Counted from the stretch's first letter, positions 42,569 through 54,600 are shown. The stretch is 64,000 nt of DNA from Purpureocillium takamizusanense (GCF_022605165.1 NC_063068.1:248001-312000), one strand, 5' to 3'. Translations and numbers: made by a program. Notes: generated by a model from the letters alone, not told the origin.

Positions 42569-44935
42569 CTATGCCTCTCCCGCCTTGGCGGCATTGTGCT
42601 CCTCGTAGAACTCTAGCGTCAGCGCCGCCAGAAAGCCCGGGATGCAGCCCTTCTCGCGGACCCAGAAGCCGATCTGGTCTGCTATGCGGCGGGCAAAGGC
42701 GCTCCGGGGCCCGCCACCGACCTTCATGGTCCCGCGCTCGCCGTCAAAGACAATCGAGTTCTCGTGCTCGTCCGTCTGGGACGGGTAAAAGGTGCTCTCG
42801 ACGCGCATCTTGCCGTTGGGGATGAAGGTGACGGTCCAGCCCAGCGTGGAGAAGATGGCCTCTTTGAACTCGTGCGACTTGGAGCCCCAGACCTCCTTGA
42901 GGCGCTGCGCCGACTTTTTGGCCGACGCCGTCTCCGCCTTGGCGGCCGCGATCTCGCGCTCCATGGCGCCGAGCACCGACGTGGGGATGACGGGCACCGA
43001 TGGGTCTGGATGCCGCGCGCGCAGGTTGGCGAGCAGGTCTCTATTCTCGTTCTGGAGCGCCTCGAGCGTTGACCGCTTGATCGCCTCGTGGTCCGACGTT
43101 GGGTTCGAGCGGAGAGACAGGACGCGCGTCTGGCCGCGTTCCTTTGCCGCCAAGAGCTGCTCCCTGCTGGCGGCGAGGTCCTTCTCCAGCAGTGACGCTT
43201 TGGTTTGCAGCGATGTCAGCTCGTCTTGGAGCTTCCGGTTCTTGCGCGAAAGCTGTCCCAGCTGCTCCTGCGTTTCATCGTCGTCCAGCCGGGACCGTTT
43301 TGTCCCGGCAGCGGCGGGCTGCGGCGTGCCCACTTGCGGCTCTCGAGACGAGAGTTCGGCGTGCAGCGTCTGAACCTCGGCCTTGTAATCGTCGACGATG
43401 CTTTCCAGCGCCTGCACCCGCGCAACCCGAGCCTCGTCATATTGACCCGGCTGCATCGTATGATCCTCCTCGTCAATCGCCTTGAGCTGTGCGCGTAGGT
43501 ACTCGACTTCCTTCAGTGCCAGAGCGCGCTGTCGGTCGAGCCGCAAGCGAGCCTTGTCTGTCGCCGAGGTACTCGCCGTGTCCTTGGCCGTCTCGAGCTG
43601 TTCTTTGAGCTGCGTCCGCTCCTCTTTGAGCGACTGCGTCGTGTTTTCCTGAGCCGCCATCTCGGCGCGGAGAGCGCCGAGCTGCTCCACGTACGACGCC
43701 GTCGTCAGCCGCTCCTGGACCAGCGCCCGAGCCATGGCCTCGGGCGAGTCGAACACGTCGTCATCGGTCTCTGATGCGTTTTGCAGATACGACGTCCACG
43801 CACGGCGCTCGTCCTCCAGTCGCTGCCGCTGTAGCCGTGCCTCGGTCAGCTCAGCCTCCAGTGTCTCTGCAGACTCGAGCCTGCGCTGGAGTGTCCGCTT
43901 CTCCTCTTCAACAATCTCAACGGCTTTATTGACAGACCGTAAGTGTTTGAGTTCGGACAGCTGGTCACGATTGGTGGCTTCCAGGGCGCGGATGTGCTGT
44001 ACTTGCTCCGAGAGCTCTCGTTTGATAATCTCCATGGTCTCGGCGTCACCGCTCTGTGCCTTGAGACGGAGGACGTCGGCCTCCAGCTCTGCGATGCGGC
44101 CATCCCTGTCGGCCAACTGGGTCTGAGAGTGTTGCAGCGCATCGTCTTTTGTCTGACCCTCTTGCTCCAGCACTTGGATAGAATTCTGGCAGGCGGTGAT
44201 CTGCATCTGCAGGTCTGCCATCTTCTTCTCGGCTATTCGGGCGGCCTCTTCCCTTGCGGAGGAAAGGTCATCGAGCTGCTCCTGGAGAAGACGCGCTTCG
44301 TCTTGCGCCTCTCGCGTTTTACGTTCCCAGGACTTTTGCTCAGCTTCGGCCTTCTCTCTCAGCTCGTCCAGCTCTCGCCGCACCGACTCAGCCTGTTCTG
44401 TGGCTTTGGCGCGGTCGGTTTCCGCAAGCTGCCGCTGCTGTGCCTCATCTTGTTGGCTTCGACGTGCCTGTTCCAACTTGTTGTTCTGCTGAGACAGAGC
44501 GATTTCCTTCTCCTGCTCGGCGGTCTGCATGCGATACTGCAGGGTACCAATTTCGGCCTTCAAAGACTCTATCTCCTTTCGGTATTTCTCGTACTCGTCC
44601 GCGTCGGGCGGCGCCATGTTTTCCTTGGAGCTTTCGCGTGAGCCTGGACGGACAGACTCTGCCGCGTAACTTTGCCGCGACGAGGGTCGAGAATTGGGCT
44701 CCGCGCCGGTAATGAGGTTATAGGTAGGCTGCGTCGCGCGAAATGAGGAAATCTACCTCCTGGTTAGCTCTCCCACGTTCCCCGTTCCATGGCAACGTTG
44801 ATTTACTCTTGTCTCGCGCAAGTTGGTTTGTGGCCGAGGCAATGCGGAGGTGCTGGCGCGCAACCGGCTTGTCAGGGAGCCGCGACGGCCACCAGGACCG
44901 CTGCGCTCGCCCTCCTGCGGTGTGTGGCTCCGCAT
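42569..44935 (-). CDS. MAD1: Spindle assembly checkpoint coiled-coil protein Mad1
   Basis: Mad1 recruits Mad2 to unattached kinetochores and catalyses its closed conversion. My model has exons 44935-44807 and 44728-42569, giving 762 aa. Most of the length is charged heptad coiled coil. The C-terminal part has the RLK motif (SAQRLKEVWGSK) used for Bub1 binding, and then the RWD-like domain (FSTLGWTVTFIPNGKMRVESTFYP ... GFWVREKGCIPGFLAAL, interrupted here). The frame is open upstream of ATG 44617 and encodes PTYNLITG...ESSKEN, which looks like the family N-terminus. A CAG acceptor at 44729-44731, branch GCTAACC and donor GTAAAT at 44806 link it in phase 0 to an ATG at 44935. The first exon is inferred; the rest is secure. 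A Glu-rich acidic patch typical of the N-terminal head is not obvious. Confidence 0.92.
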
Positions 44936-45585
44936 CGTAGCGTTGAAGACGACGCGTGAGCGGGCTGCGTTGGCGCGATCGAAGCTGCAGCGCGAGTTGA
45001 CGTTGTTGATCGCAAGACAGCTCCACGGTCACGTGATGTTGCCTACTCGTAAGGGTTCACCACGGGAAGCAAGCAAGCAACCAAGATGCCACGCAGGACA
45101 AAGCTGCTTTGTGAATCCCAGCACATCCCACGGATCGCGCGAAGATTTCTGGTGCAGTTTGAGTGACGTTCATGATGTGAGTATGCGCTTTTCTGCACCC
45201 GGTCGTCTCCCCCGAGCGACGGTAGTACTTGATGTGCGATGAAGAGGTCAGAGATGCTGTTCGCGTCTGGCCAATACGGGTGTCTCTGCCATTCATGGGA
45301 GTTCTGGATATGTGTATGGATGCCTCCGGGATGCCATAGGCTGCCGCATGTTCGACGAAGCTCTGGACCACATCTACACCTATGCGCGACGCCGATTCTG
45401 GGCGAAGACGACGGGAATTCTCCATACAATGACAACTCTTACTATCGAGATCCTACTGCACAGATAGCGGCGTGCCCAAGTGAAGGACTGACAAATTTTT
45501 CGTCATGAGCAACATCAGCGATCCCATATACTTTACAGTTTCTTCTCATTTTTGTGAGCAATGTGGCGGTGCAGGGCTGGACGAT
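44936..45585. other. Intergenic region between MAD1 and the small mitochondrial-type gene
   Basis: About 650 bases. It contains the MAD1 promoter and the 3' side of the next minus-strand gene. No gene is seen. Confidence 0.55.
45029..45036. promoter_or_regulatory. TCACGTGA palindrome upstream of MAD1
   Basis: The perfect 8-bp palindrome TCACGTGA lies about 95 bases upstream of the proposed MAD1 ATG. This motif is frequent in Pezizomycotina promoters of conserved nuclear and mitochondrial genes. Its position supports the upstream start for MAD1. Confidence 0.5.
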
Positions 45586-45993
45586 TCATTTGGCCTTCGT
45601 GTTCTCGCCCTTACCCGTCGCCTCTTGGGATGCCTCGGGGCGCTTGGCTTTGAACATCCAGTACGCCCCGAGCGCGAGCGCAGCTCCGGCCGCCGCGAGC
45701 ATGCCCGGTCTGACGTCGACTTTGTTAGCACTTTGATATCTTGAAGCTGTTTGAATAATCGCAAAATGCGCGCTGAGGCGGCATTACGAATTCTTCGCGC
45801 CCTTTGGGCCCCTCCCCGAGCTTCCCGGCAGCGGCTCGCCACCGTCACCGACGAAGTCACCGCCCTCGTAGATTGGCTGACGGGGTGGCGTTGCGACAGC
45901 CCGATTTGCCGTTGTTGATGAGAGAAATCTTCTGCTCGGGTACAGCAAAGTGCCCCGAAGAGCGGGCGATGCGAGTGGTCGAATCGACGACAT
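45586..45993 (-). CDS. Small single-span protein with mitochondrial-type presequence
   Basis: Two exons (45993-45788, 45709-45586) give 109 aa. The N-terminal 40 residues are rich in Ser, Arg and Leu and lack acids (MSSIRPLASPALRGTLLYPS), a typical mitochondrial targeting sequence. A Gly/Pro-rich stretch PIYEGGDFVGDGGEPLP follows. One membrane helix (GMLAAAGAALALGAYWMF) then leads to a Lys/Glu-rich tail ending TKAK. The intron has donor GTAATG, branch GCTAAC and acceptor GTCAG, joining AKNS to PGMLAAAG. The layout fits a small inner-membrane protein; I recognise no family name. The exon junction is inferred but restores the helix exactly. Confidence 0.7.
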
Positions 45994-46592
45994 TTCGGAC
46001 TATTTGTGTTCAATATTTTGGATATGTTCAAGTACGAATAAACAGGCAAATCCCAAGGCGACGGGACTCAGAGACCTCGGTTACATATATATATATCACA
46101 GCTGGCGGGGTTTGTGAGACGGCTGAATACATGTATCTGTGGGCGGAGTGATGTATGAATGACGCATGTCAGTCGTGCATGTGGCGTCTCGACATCTCGC
46201 CCTTTCGTCAAATAATGTGGCTCCTCGCGGCTTTTCTAGAGGCCGATCGAGGTGCAGCAAGTTCCATCGGGAAAATCGTCTCGCGGTTGTATTGCAGATA
46301 CCGGGGTTTGTGACACAGCGAGGCCAGCTTCAGTCTTGCCGTTGATCGAGCTCACATCGAGGGTGTCAGCTGTACAGTCCAGGCTTGGTATTATGACAAG
46401 TCTCCGATCTGGTGTCGGTCTGCAATGCACACGTTGATCACAGCGTTTCGTTGATGTAAGTAAAATCGATTTTTTTCAGTTAGAATCCCAGTTTAACGCA
46501 TTGAACAGCGCGGCGTGTTTCCCACAAGCTTCATCTCGTCAATTGTAGCCAGAGTGTGGTCGCAGCAAAGTAAGGCCAGTACAAGCCGATGG
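45994..46592. other. Intergenic region
   Basis: 600 bases between two minus-strand genes, including a short TA repeat at about 46085-46095. No gene is seen. Confidence 0.55.
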
Positions 46593-48341
46593 TCAGTGCC
46601 CAAATTTTTTGGCCAAAGAGACAAGTCTGCTTTTCAAGTCTCTCGACTTGAACGCCTCGTAGAGTGGTTTATGCTCTTCGTGAACGTTGTGTTCAGAGTC
46701 ATAGTCGACGTGCACAAACGCTCTTTCGACATCGGCCAATCCTTCGAGCTTGCGCTGCAGCGACTGGCCGACGTCATGGGAGATCTTCAGCGGTGTGTCC
46801 GCGTCCATGACGATGTCGATTTCTACAAAGTATCTCTGCCCGGCATGGTATGCACGGCACTGTCACATTAACAGCCGTTAGTATGAAGGGTAGTATAGCC
46901 GGGGGGAATGGAGTGTCATGGAGACCTGCACTGACCGTGTCTACCTTCAGGATGTGCGGGCTGTGTGTCAGTGCCACATAGATGAGCCGAGAAACGTAAG
47001 TTCTCGGCGCGCCTTTGCCAGCAAGCAGCCACACCTGCTCAAAAGCATTTGCCGCCCATGAGAAGAGGATGATAAGGGCGATGCAGATTGCTCCCACGGG
47101 GTCCAGGTACCAGATGAAGTGGTCGCCCACGATGGACATGACGAGGCCGAAGATGTTCACGACGATGTCGTTGCGATGGTCCACGAAGAAGACTTTCACA
47201 GACGGAAATCGCCTGTAGAAGTAGCAATATATCATCAAAGAGCTCTTGGAAAATACTATAGTAATTCTATTAGCAGCTTTCCTTTTCACCCCATTGAGCG
47301 CTGACCACATACTGGCCACCCCAACGAGGGTTAGAGGTACAATTTGCAGAGGAGTCGATTCTCGTTCTCCCCCGGCAAGTGATCGAGCCGATTCAATCTG
47401 ATGGTATTAGCATATCACAGCTTACTCTCGTAAATCCATGATCAGGTATAATAACATACCAGCAGTTGCACGGCAACTGTAGCCATCAGAGCGCAAAAGA
47501 CAATGATACCAATGGGCTCAATCCTTGTCCGGCCCTGTACTGTTCTTCAGTGACACCCTCAGCGGAATGGGTATAGAAACTGCTTACAACTGGAAATTTA
47601 TAGACGCTCGGTCGCTGTGCAAGTTTCGATGTGATCAACATCACAGTGGACGACACCAGATCCATAAAGGCATCGGCAGCCGTTGCGAAAAGCTGTACAA
47701 TCACTATGTCAGCCACAGCAGGCATAAAGAGAGGTAGACTCGAGTAGCGCTTGACATACAGCCAAGGATCCCGTGGATATAGCAGCATACAGTTGAATGA
47801 TGAAGAGACAGACGTTGACAGCAAAGGAGGCATAAACGGCGAACTTGATCCTCGGTCGCATGTGTATCTCTTCATCTGAGGCGAGACGTTCTTCATCTTC
47901 GACTCCGAGAAATTGGTCTATCAGTTCGTTTTGGTTGGCATAGAACTTCTTGATCTTTCGTCTCTGACGAAGTCGATGATTCTCCGCAAGCTTTTTGATA
48001 TGTGTATCATCGAATTTGGCGCGTTCAAGGACATCGCGGTGGATAACAATCGGTGCGGCGGCAACTTCTTCTGCGGTACTAGGCGCCAAGGCATCGACCT
48101 CTTCACGCTTCAAAGATATGTTATTCTGCAAAGAGACACGTTTAGGTCACAAGCCCCTGATGTGGTGAATCGGGATGCAGTCAAATATGTAATGAAAGGT
48201 GCCTTGGGCGTTGCTTACCTGCGGAGTACCGGAGCGAGGATCTGACTGCTCGGCTGGCGTAACGCAGCCTGCGACATCCTGTGGGTGGATGGGATCTTGC
48301 ACTTTGCCGTCCACATCGGATCCGGGGCCGTGAACATCCAT
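46593..48341 (-). CDS. Cation diffusion facilitator, probable Mn2+ transporter
   Basis: Seven exons on the minus strand (48341-48219, 48125-47760, 47692-47588, 47534-47460, 47397-47313, 47255-46936, 46859-46593) give 446 aa. Order: a roughly 130-residue cytosolic N-terminus, six membrane helices and a C-terminal dimerisation domain (about 358-446). The metal sites are Asp170-x3-Asp174 (DAFMD) in TM2 and Asp277-x3-Asp281 (DHRND) in TM5. DxxxD in both helices is the signature of the Mn-CDF subgroup; Zn-CDFs carry HxxxD. It should export Mn2+ from the cytosol into an organelle or out of the cell. All introns use GTRNGN donors and frames close exactly. The intron density is much higher than in neighbouring genes. 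Confidence 0.92.
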
Positions 48342-49732
48342 TGCTGGAGATCGACGTATGATGGCCCTCTATTGCGGGATACTAACCTATCGTGGGTCAA
48401 ATGGGCGGCTGCGAGTGTTGCAATGTTGCAATATTGAGATGAAACGGAAAAGTCCTCCTTAGGTATGTCAATCTTCGGATGGACAAACGGGTCGAGCTCT
48501 CGGGCTCTTTGTGCCACCGAACCCCTGCTTCAGGGCGCCTTTTCGCACGTGGCCGACAAGCTAGCAACAACAATCATCCAGCAGGATAAGCGATCAAGAG
48601 AGTCTGATCATGAGAACTTGTGGTAGGGAAATGTAGAACAAACTTTCAGCAGTCTCTGGGAGCTGTGGATGCCTTAAGTTGTCGGGCGACTGGACTTCTT
48701 TACCCTGGCCTTGGGGTACAGTGTTGGATGGCCAAGGGCGCAGAGTGCCGTATAAAGTCAAACAGTCTACTACTGCGTCAATTCTCAAGTGAATCCAACG
48801 ATAAAAATTGTCATTGGTTCAGCAGGCTTGAAAATACGATAACAAGAATGATTTTAGTGCAAAGGGATAGCGTATGCCCTCATTGAGGCAAGTGTGCATC
48901 TTGGACCCTGGCCTCTCACAGTGCGGGTGTGAATCCATCACAGACTGCCTTCTGATCGGGCATGCGGCGATACCATAATTAGCGCTTCTGGGGTTCTCAG
49001 GAGGTCTCTGGAGTTTGTGGCATCTTCTGCGAGGGCTGAAGCAGTTGCCGACTCAAATGCCGATCACGTTCCCTGACGAGCACCAGATAAGCACCACGCA
49101 AGAGGCCTCCAGTCCACCTGCTCGCCTGCAAACCCCGCGTCAGTGAAACGGTAGGTGCACTGCTGTTGTAGATGGCCTACGAAATAAGGTACAGAAAGTT
49201 AAGTGCCGACTCCTTGTCAGCGCGGGAATGAGCAACCAACAAGCCATGTGTAGGGGAAAGGGGACTTTGTGAAACATGAACAGTAGCCGATCTGCCTCTC
49301 CAACATGATACAATGCTAGAGAAGCCGACTGCACTGGTATAACACACAACCTTGTTCAGCCACCAACAAGTTGGTGGAACGCCCTAAAAAGATGCATAAG
49401 ATACACCCCTGTATCGTCCCCAGCTCCTGGCCAACTAGTCCACTGTTCGGCAAGTGTGGCCATGGAACCGCCCGTCTCGTTCCTCACTGAAGTTGCGTTG
49501 CCCGCCGACCAGGCCAAGGTAAATCATGCAGCATTAATAGTCGATCTTCCAGGCCAGCACCTCGGGGCTCGTGTAATGGGGAAGCGACACGATGACCCTT
49601 TGGCACAATATTGCAAACCCAGATACGCACCAATGCGACAATGCGTCCGTTCACTAGACGCAGTGGTGGATCTGGGAGAGCAGCATTTGGTGTGTGCTTA
49701 GACTCAGGCGTCTTCGGACGGGCGGTCAGGGC
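48342..49732. other. Intergenic region
   Basis: 1.4 kb; promoter of the CDF gene and 3' side of the four-TM gene. Only short frames; no gene is seen. Confidence 0.5.
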
Positions 49733-50380
49733 CTATGTCCAGGTCGGCCCTCGTCTCCATCGAAGTCCTCGCTCCCGCATCCGTGAAGGGGGCATATTCT
49801 TCCGCTTGTTCCATCGGTCCGGCCCATACGGCGCTAAACCCGCCGCCACGCTCCTGACCCCATCGCTGCACCCTGATAACCATGTGATGCAAGAAGAAGG
49901 CGAAGGTGAAGAACGTGTGGACGACTCTGGTAGTTCAGACGGGTAAGCATATGGGCGATAAACGCTATCCTGGGACACGTACAGGTTTAGAAGCAGCAGC
50001 ACGGTGCCATATGTCCCCAAAATAACGAGGGAGTTGTTGGTCGGGTCTCGCCAGTGCCGTTGTGATAGTGTTATCCAGCTAGGGATCAACACGGCCAGAT
50101 AGAGAAGCCCCAGAATGAAATCCGCAATAAGAATGGTTTGCGCAGCGATGCGGTGGACCGGTGACCAGACAGCCATGGTCTTCTGACGGCGCAGACTCAC
50201 AATTGCGAGCAGAGCAGATCCAGTCAGAGGGAGGAGCCCGAGGGCCGGGACGACATGGGCAGTCTTGACGCCATGGGCGACGAGGAGCGCAACGCCAATC
50301 GGCAAAGTGGCCGTGGAAAGATACCGCAGCAGCCGGGCGACGATGTAAGAATCGGGCTTGGTGGAATTTGGAGGAGTCAT
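49733..50380 (-). CDS. Four-transmembrane hypothetical protein
   Basis: An uninterrupted frame of 215 aa starts at MTPPNSTKPDSYIV. Four hydrophobic helices are visible: TATLPIGVALLVAHGV, VVPALGLLPLTGSALLAIV, TILIADFILGLLYLAVLI and NNSLVILGTYGTVLLLLNL. The arrangement recalls MARVEL-like or related small fungal membrane proteins, but there is no diagnostic motif. After VYRPYAYPSELP the predicted tail becomes Ser- then Arg-rich. In the next frame (49704-49860) an acidic tail EEYAPFTDAGARTSMETRAD ends in a stop at 49704; it looks more like a natural cytosolic tail. A missed intron near 49880-49960 is therefore likely, but I found no convincing donor. Confidence 0.6.
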   Translation of the reverse strand: MTPPNSTKPDSYIVARLLRYLSTATLPIGVALLVAHGVKTAHVVPALGLLPLTGSALLAIVSLRRQKTMAVWSPVHRIAAQTILIADFILGLLYLAVLIPSWITLSQRHWRDPTNNSLVILGTYGTVLLLLNLYVSQDSVYRPYAYPSELPESSTRSSPSPSSCITWLSGCSDGVRSVAAGLAPYGPDRWNKRKNMPPSRMRERGLRWRRGPTWT

Positions 50381-51173
50381 TTTCGGTTCGTTATGTTTTA
50401 TTTCTGATGCTTCCGTGTGATACAGTACAACTCGTGGTCGAGAAGAACAGACCAAGCAAATGGACAGAAGGGGGTATTTGGACCAGGTCTTATTGTCTTT
50501 GACATTGATATGGTTTATTCGACCAGAGATGGGAACATTGCGCCTCATCAATGCTTGCGCGGTAGCGCATCAGCATCAATGATCCTTGCCCCTTCGGGAC
50601 GTTCCCGACAGGGTTACGAAGCTGGCTGACACTAGCAAGAGTCGCCGCATGCAGTCGACAAGGGTACTCGACAGCTTCGTGCTGTGCATTGTATCTCAAA
50701 GTCGCACTTAGGCGGGCCACAGACATTGGGAATTAGGCAGACCTGCGAGGCACTGGAGAAAACATCAAAGGTTTCCGTGGAATTAAGAATCAGCGGCCAA
50801 CCACCGGCGCCCAATTGTCGAAGTGGACGCTGCATTTGCGGCTGCCTGTTTTCATTTTGGAGCCTCCGGGGTTGTTCCCGCCGTGGATGGTGTGAAGCCG
50901 CGTCAGCTCCTGTTGTTTACTTCCTCGAATGCGGTGCTGTTCCTGGTGACTGAACCGCTCGACTGATACCATATGCGGTGCCAGAGGCGCCAGAGCATCA
51001 CCGCCATTGGGTCCCACAGCGATGCCACTTTGGAATCCTTCCGAGCCATGCTCCTGAGACTCCGCAGAGAGCGTCATCGTTTCACTCCCCGCGCTACAAA
51101 AGAATACACGATCCGAATCCCGACATTTGGAATTTCCTCTCTCAGTCATTTTCCTGAGCTCCCGCCGCTTTAC
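50381..51173. other. Intergenic region at the edge of the AT-rich block
   Basis: 800 bases of normal composition without a supported gene. It leads into the CCTAAGTAGCGCCTAAG array at 51174. Confidence 0.5.
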
Positions 51174-51250
51174 CCTAAGTAGCGCCTAAGCAGCCTAAGT
51201 AGCGCCTGATTAGTGCCTGCGTAGCGCCTAAGTCGCGCCTAAGCTGCCTC
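51174..51250. repeat. Iterated CGCCTAAG motif at the left edge of the RIP block
   Basis: Near-repeats of GCGCCTAAG and GCCTAAGTAGC follow one another, with variants GCGCCTGATTAG and GCGCCTAAGTC, over about 75 bases. They may be part of a degenerate terminal repeat. Confidence 0.6.
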
Positions 51251-52999
51251 CCTGAGATACCCTCCATAATTAGGTATATAGGGCGCCTAATTGGTTTATA
51301 ACCTGGTAGGTGGGTCTTCACACCGGCGGCTGCGAACGTAGCATACCGTCAGCGCTATATAGCGTTTAGGAGCGAGGGATTATTCTATATAAGTACGTCC
51401 CTCGGGCTAATAGGCAATTATTACGGCCGCATGCGGCATTAGTAGCCTTAATTAAGGTGCGGAATATATATTAAGCTACGTACTAGGAATGGCTAATAAT
51501 AGTAAGAGTGCGTTCCGCCTTATTTATTTCTCTTGCGGCCGGTTAGTAGCGATTCCTCTATATCTTCTATAGTATCTACTATTAAGGCACGAATATATAG
51601 TATATTAAAGATAGCAATATTTATTAGTCATGACTACTTACTAGCCGTAATATAAGATATCCTCTATCGCGGGCATTATAATAGCTATGCTTTAGTATGA
51701 ATTCTTTACCGTAAATCGGTATATGCCTATATATCTAGTATGACTCCTACTCGTTAATTACTCCTTATCGGCCTGCCCTAGCTCTACTAGAACCGCCGCT
51801 ATCTATTATAACGCAAGGCTAAATAGCTAGGGGATAGTATAAGCCCCTTTAGAGTTATCTATATAAAGTTAGGGGCTAATACGCTTAAGTATCTAATAAT
51901 ATAGTACGTTAGTACTAACCTAGCTATAGATTGCGCTGATCTCTATAACGTTCTAGTAGGAGCTCGTCGGTCTATAGGTAACTAACGTATAGCTCTAGTA
52001 AGGCCTGAAATAACTAATTAGATACTAGTAAAAGCGATATAATGGGATAGATCGCTAGACCCTTATTAGCTCCTAGTATAAATGCGGAATATCGCTATAG
52101 GTTAAGCCACTAACGCTGACCTCGCCTAGCAACTAAAGCTCCGAAACGAAGCCTTAATAAAGCATTAAAGCTTATTATTCTTAGGAGGCAGCCTAGGCCT
52201 AAGAAATCATAGAGGCGCGCTGCGTAGCTTGCATTTATTATTTAAATGAATATATAAATTAGTCTGTGGAGACCTAGCTATCTATGCTTAGGTAATGAAC
52301 AAACTAGTTCCTCTGGCGCTCTAGGCTCGACTTAACTACAATTTACCTCAGTAGCGCTCAGGCCATTTAAGAGGAGTCTAACCGTTTTTGGAAAAGGTTA
52401 CGTTACCTAGAGTACTCCTCTAGTAAAAGGCCTGAGGATCCTGTCCCAGAATTACACTGCTCTGCGGCAACTTTATATGTGTTTTATGCGTATCTCTGTG
52501 GTTCTAGCAAAATCACAATTCATTAATAACTATATTAAGATATATCGAATACATCCTAACCTTTAATTAATCGTATATTGAAGTATTTTCTATCTAGAGA
52601 TATAAGCTCTTAATATCCGCATAGCTATATCTTATAGAAAATGCTAATTTATAGTAAGCTAGATCGCGTCCGAATTATTATCTAGCTACCGTTGCTAGGC
52701 TTATAGTCGAATAAAGCTAGAAAATATGCGTTAGATATAATATAAACCTCTTTTAGGCTAAAATTTACGCTAATGTCTTATTATTAAGCGCGTTATGCGC
52801 TATATTATGCGAAGCCGGGCGAGCTTTCGAAGGTAGTAACGAGAGACCGTATATAACGTATGAGATCTCGTTTACGATACTAATGGCATTACTAGTATAA
52901 TAGCTATATAGCGACTAGTCGAAAGGGTAATAGACGCACCTAAGGAGGTATAGAAGGGTATTATCCGGGTAGGTCTAGAACGCTATCTCTATTTATTCG

Positions 53000-54600
53000 A
53001 ACCCTATTAGAAGTAGGTAGATACTATATAGTATTTAGTATTTAGAAGGGAGGACCTTCTTTTAGTAGCTAAGTTATCCTTTAGTAAGAGTATTATATTC
53101 TAGGCTATGCCGCTATTTTATCGCGGTAATATTGGCCTTATTATCGTCCCTTTAGATCGAATTAGATAGGAGTAGTGCATTAAAATCTAAAGGCTTCTGG
53201 GGGCGTAATGTATATTTATTAATGGTAGGACCGATAAGACCGACGCACTAGCCTAGGATATCGAGACGGGTAGATATACTTATCTTATTATAGGCCTAGA
53301 GATCGTAGCTAGTTAGTTTCGATCGATAGTAAGTAGCCCGGGTTTTAAGAAACGGGTCTACGTCGTCGCTATAGATAAGCTCTATTTAGTTGCCCTTTAG
53401 GGAAGTAGTATCTATCTATAATACGTATAACTCTCTCTCCTTCGCCGAAGGCTAGGAGGAGGTATTCCTTAGTTTAGCTATTCCGCTACTCTTGACCGGA
53501 CGACGTTAGAGACTACGAGGAGAATGACAGGCTTTTAGGTTAGCTATAAGTTCTTTCGATCGTCTATCGATAGGCCAGAGATTAAGTTAATCGTCGAGAC
53601 GATCCTACTACGAATAATAAGGAGATTTACAAGCCTCTACTTTATTCTATAAGACGCTACTATAAACGGCTCCCCGACGCTATAGAGTATTCCGAAGACT
53701 ATTATCTTTATCGACTCCCGGCGCGATATCTAAAAATATACGGAATGTCTATAGGAGTAGCTATAGAGACTATTATATAGGACTATAGGAGCCCGCGATT
53801 ATAAGTAGATTATCTAAGTCTACTACTTATATACTACCCTTAATAATAAGAATGCTATATACGACGAGTTTTTTAAACCCGATTCTAAGATCCGAATTAT
53901 AGTAGCTATAGAATTACTAAGAACTAAAGTAGATCTATCGGATATTATACGAGTTATCTAATATAGCCTCCCTCTAGAACGACTCTTATACGTTCTTATC
54001 TAATGGTTCGGCCGTATGGCTAGGATAACTAGTATTAAAGGCGAGGCTATCTTCTTAGTAGAAAGCTAGGCTATAGGCGACTGAACTCTAGCGTAAAGGC
54101 CGGCGTTATCGGGCGCTCCTCGGAAGCTATCGTCTTCGAGACGGCTTCCCGATACGAGCCGGTTAGCTTAGTCGCACTCTATAGATCTAAGAGTAGATAG
54201 TAATATTCTAGACAATAAATCAGATATTACCGTAGACGCCGCTACTAAATATATTATACTAGGCGACGAATATAGCCGCAAGACGGAGAGAGAACGCTAA
54301 GCAGACCTATATAGTAACTACCCGGCACTATTTAATTGCGTTAATCGATCTGCATATCTCTATATAATCCTAATAGATTGGCTATAGGAGAGTCTATTAG
54401 ACCTGGCGTCTAGGTTGCCGGCTCCTAGATTATACGACTACTATAATGTCTGTAACCCTAATTTAGCGCGAACGTTACCTTTCCTATAGGATACCGCCGC
54501 TAGTCTTCGGATACTATAGACCGGAACGGCATTATATATGTTTTTCGACTGCCTAATCCGCTAGGGAGATAACGTTATCGATTCGACTTATTAAATAATG
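53000..54600 (+). pseudogene. RIP-degraded RecQ-like (telomere-linked type) helicase
   Basis: In one frame (codons starting at 53221 and multiples of 3 from it), ignoring stops, the SF2 helicase motifs appear in order. A Walker A remnant KLSFSKS (from a GKS-type loop) is at 53071-53091. A D-x-x-H-type box remnant DKLY is at 53374-53385. SATL is intact at 53482-53493. TIIFIDSRRD follows near 53703. Motif V is around 53890-53950. Motif VI reads stop-WFGRMAR at 53998-54024, where the stop replaces a Gln of QxxGRxxR. Nearly all stops are TAG or TAA at places where Trp or Gln is expected, as RIP would produce. Similar RecQ-like helicases in fungi lie next to telomeres and in dispersed repeats. The reading continues, with weaker confidence and likely frame changes, to about 55300. 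Confidence 0.8.

Noticed and set aside
51171..51182. TACCCTAAG as a telomere repeat remnant
   Set aside because: A single CCCTAA-like hexamer, not in tandem; it belongs to the CGCCTAAG array.
53221..53262. GRTDKT as the Walker A of the helicase relic
   Set aside because: The upstream KLSFSKS at 53071-53091 fits the GKS loop and its spacing to the D-x-x-H box better.
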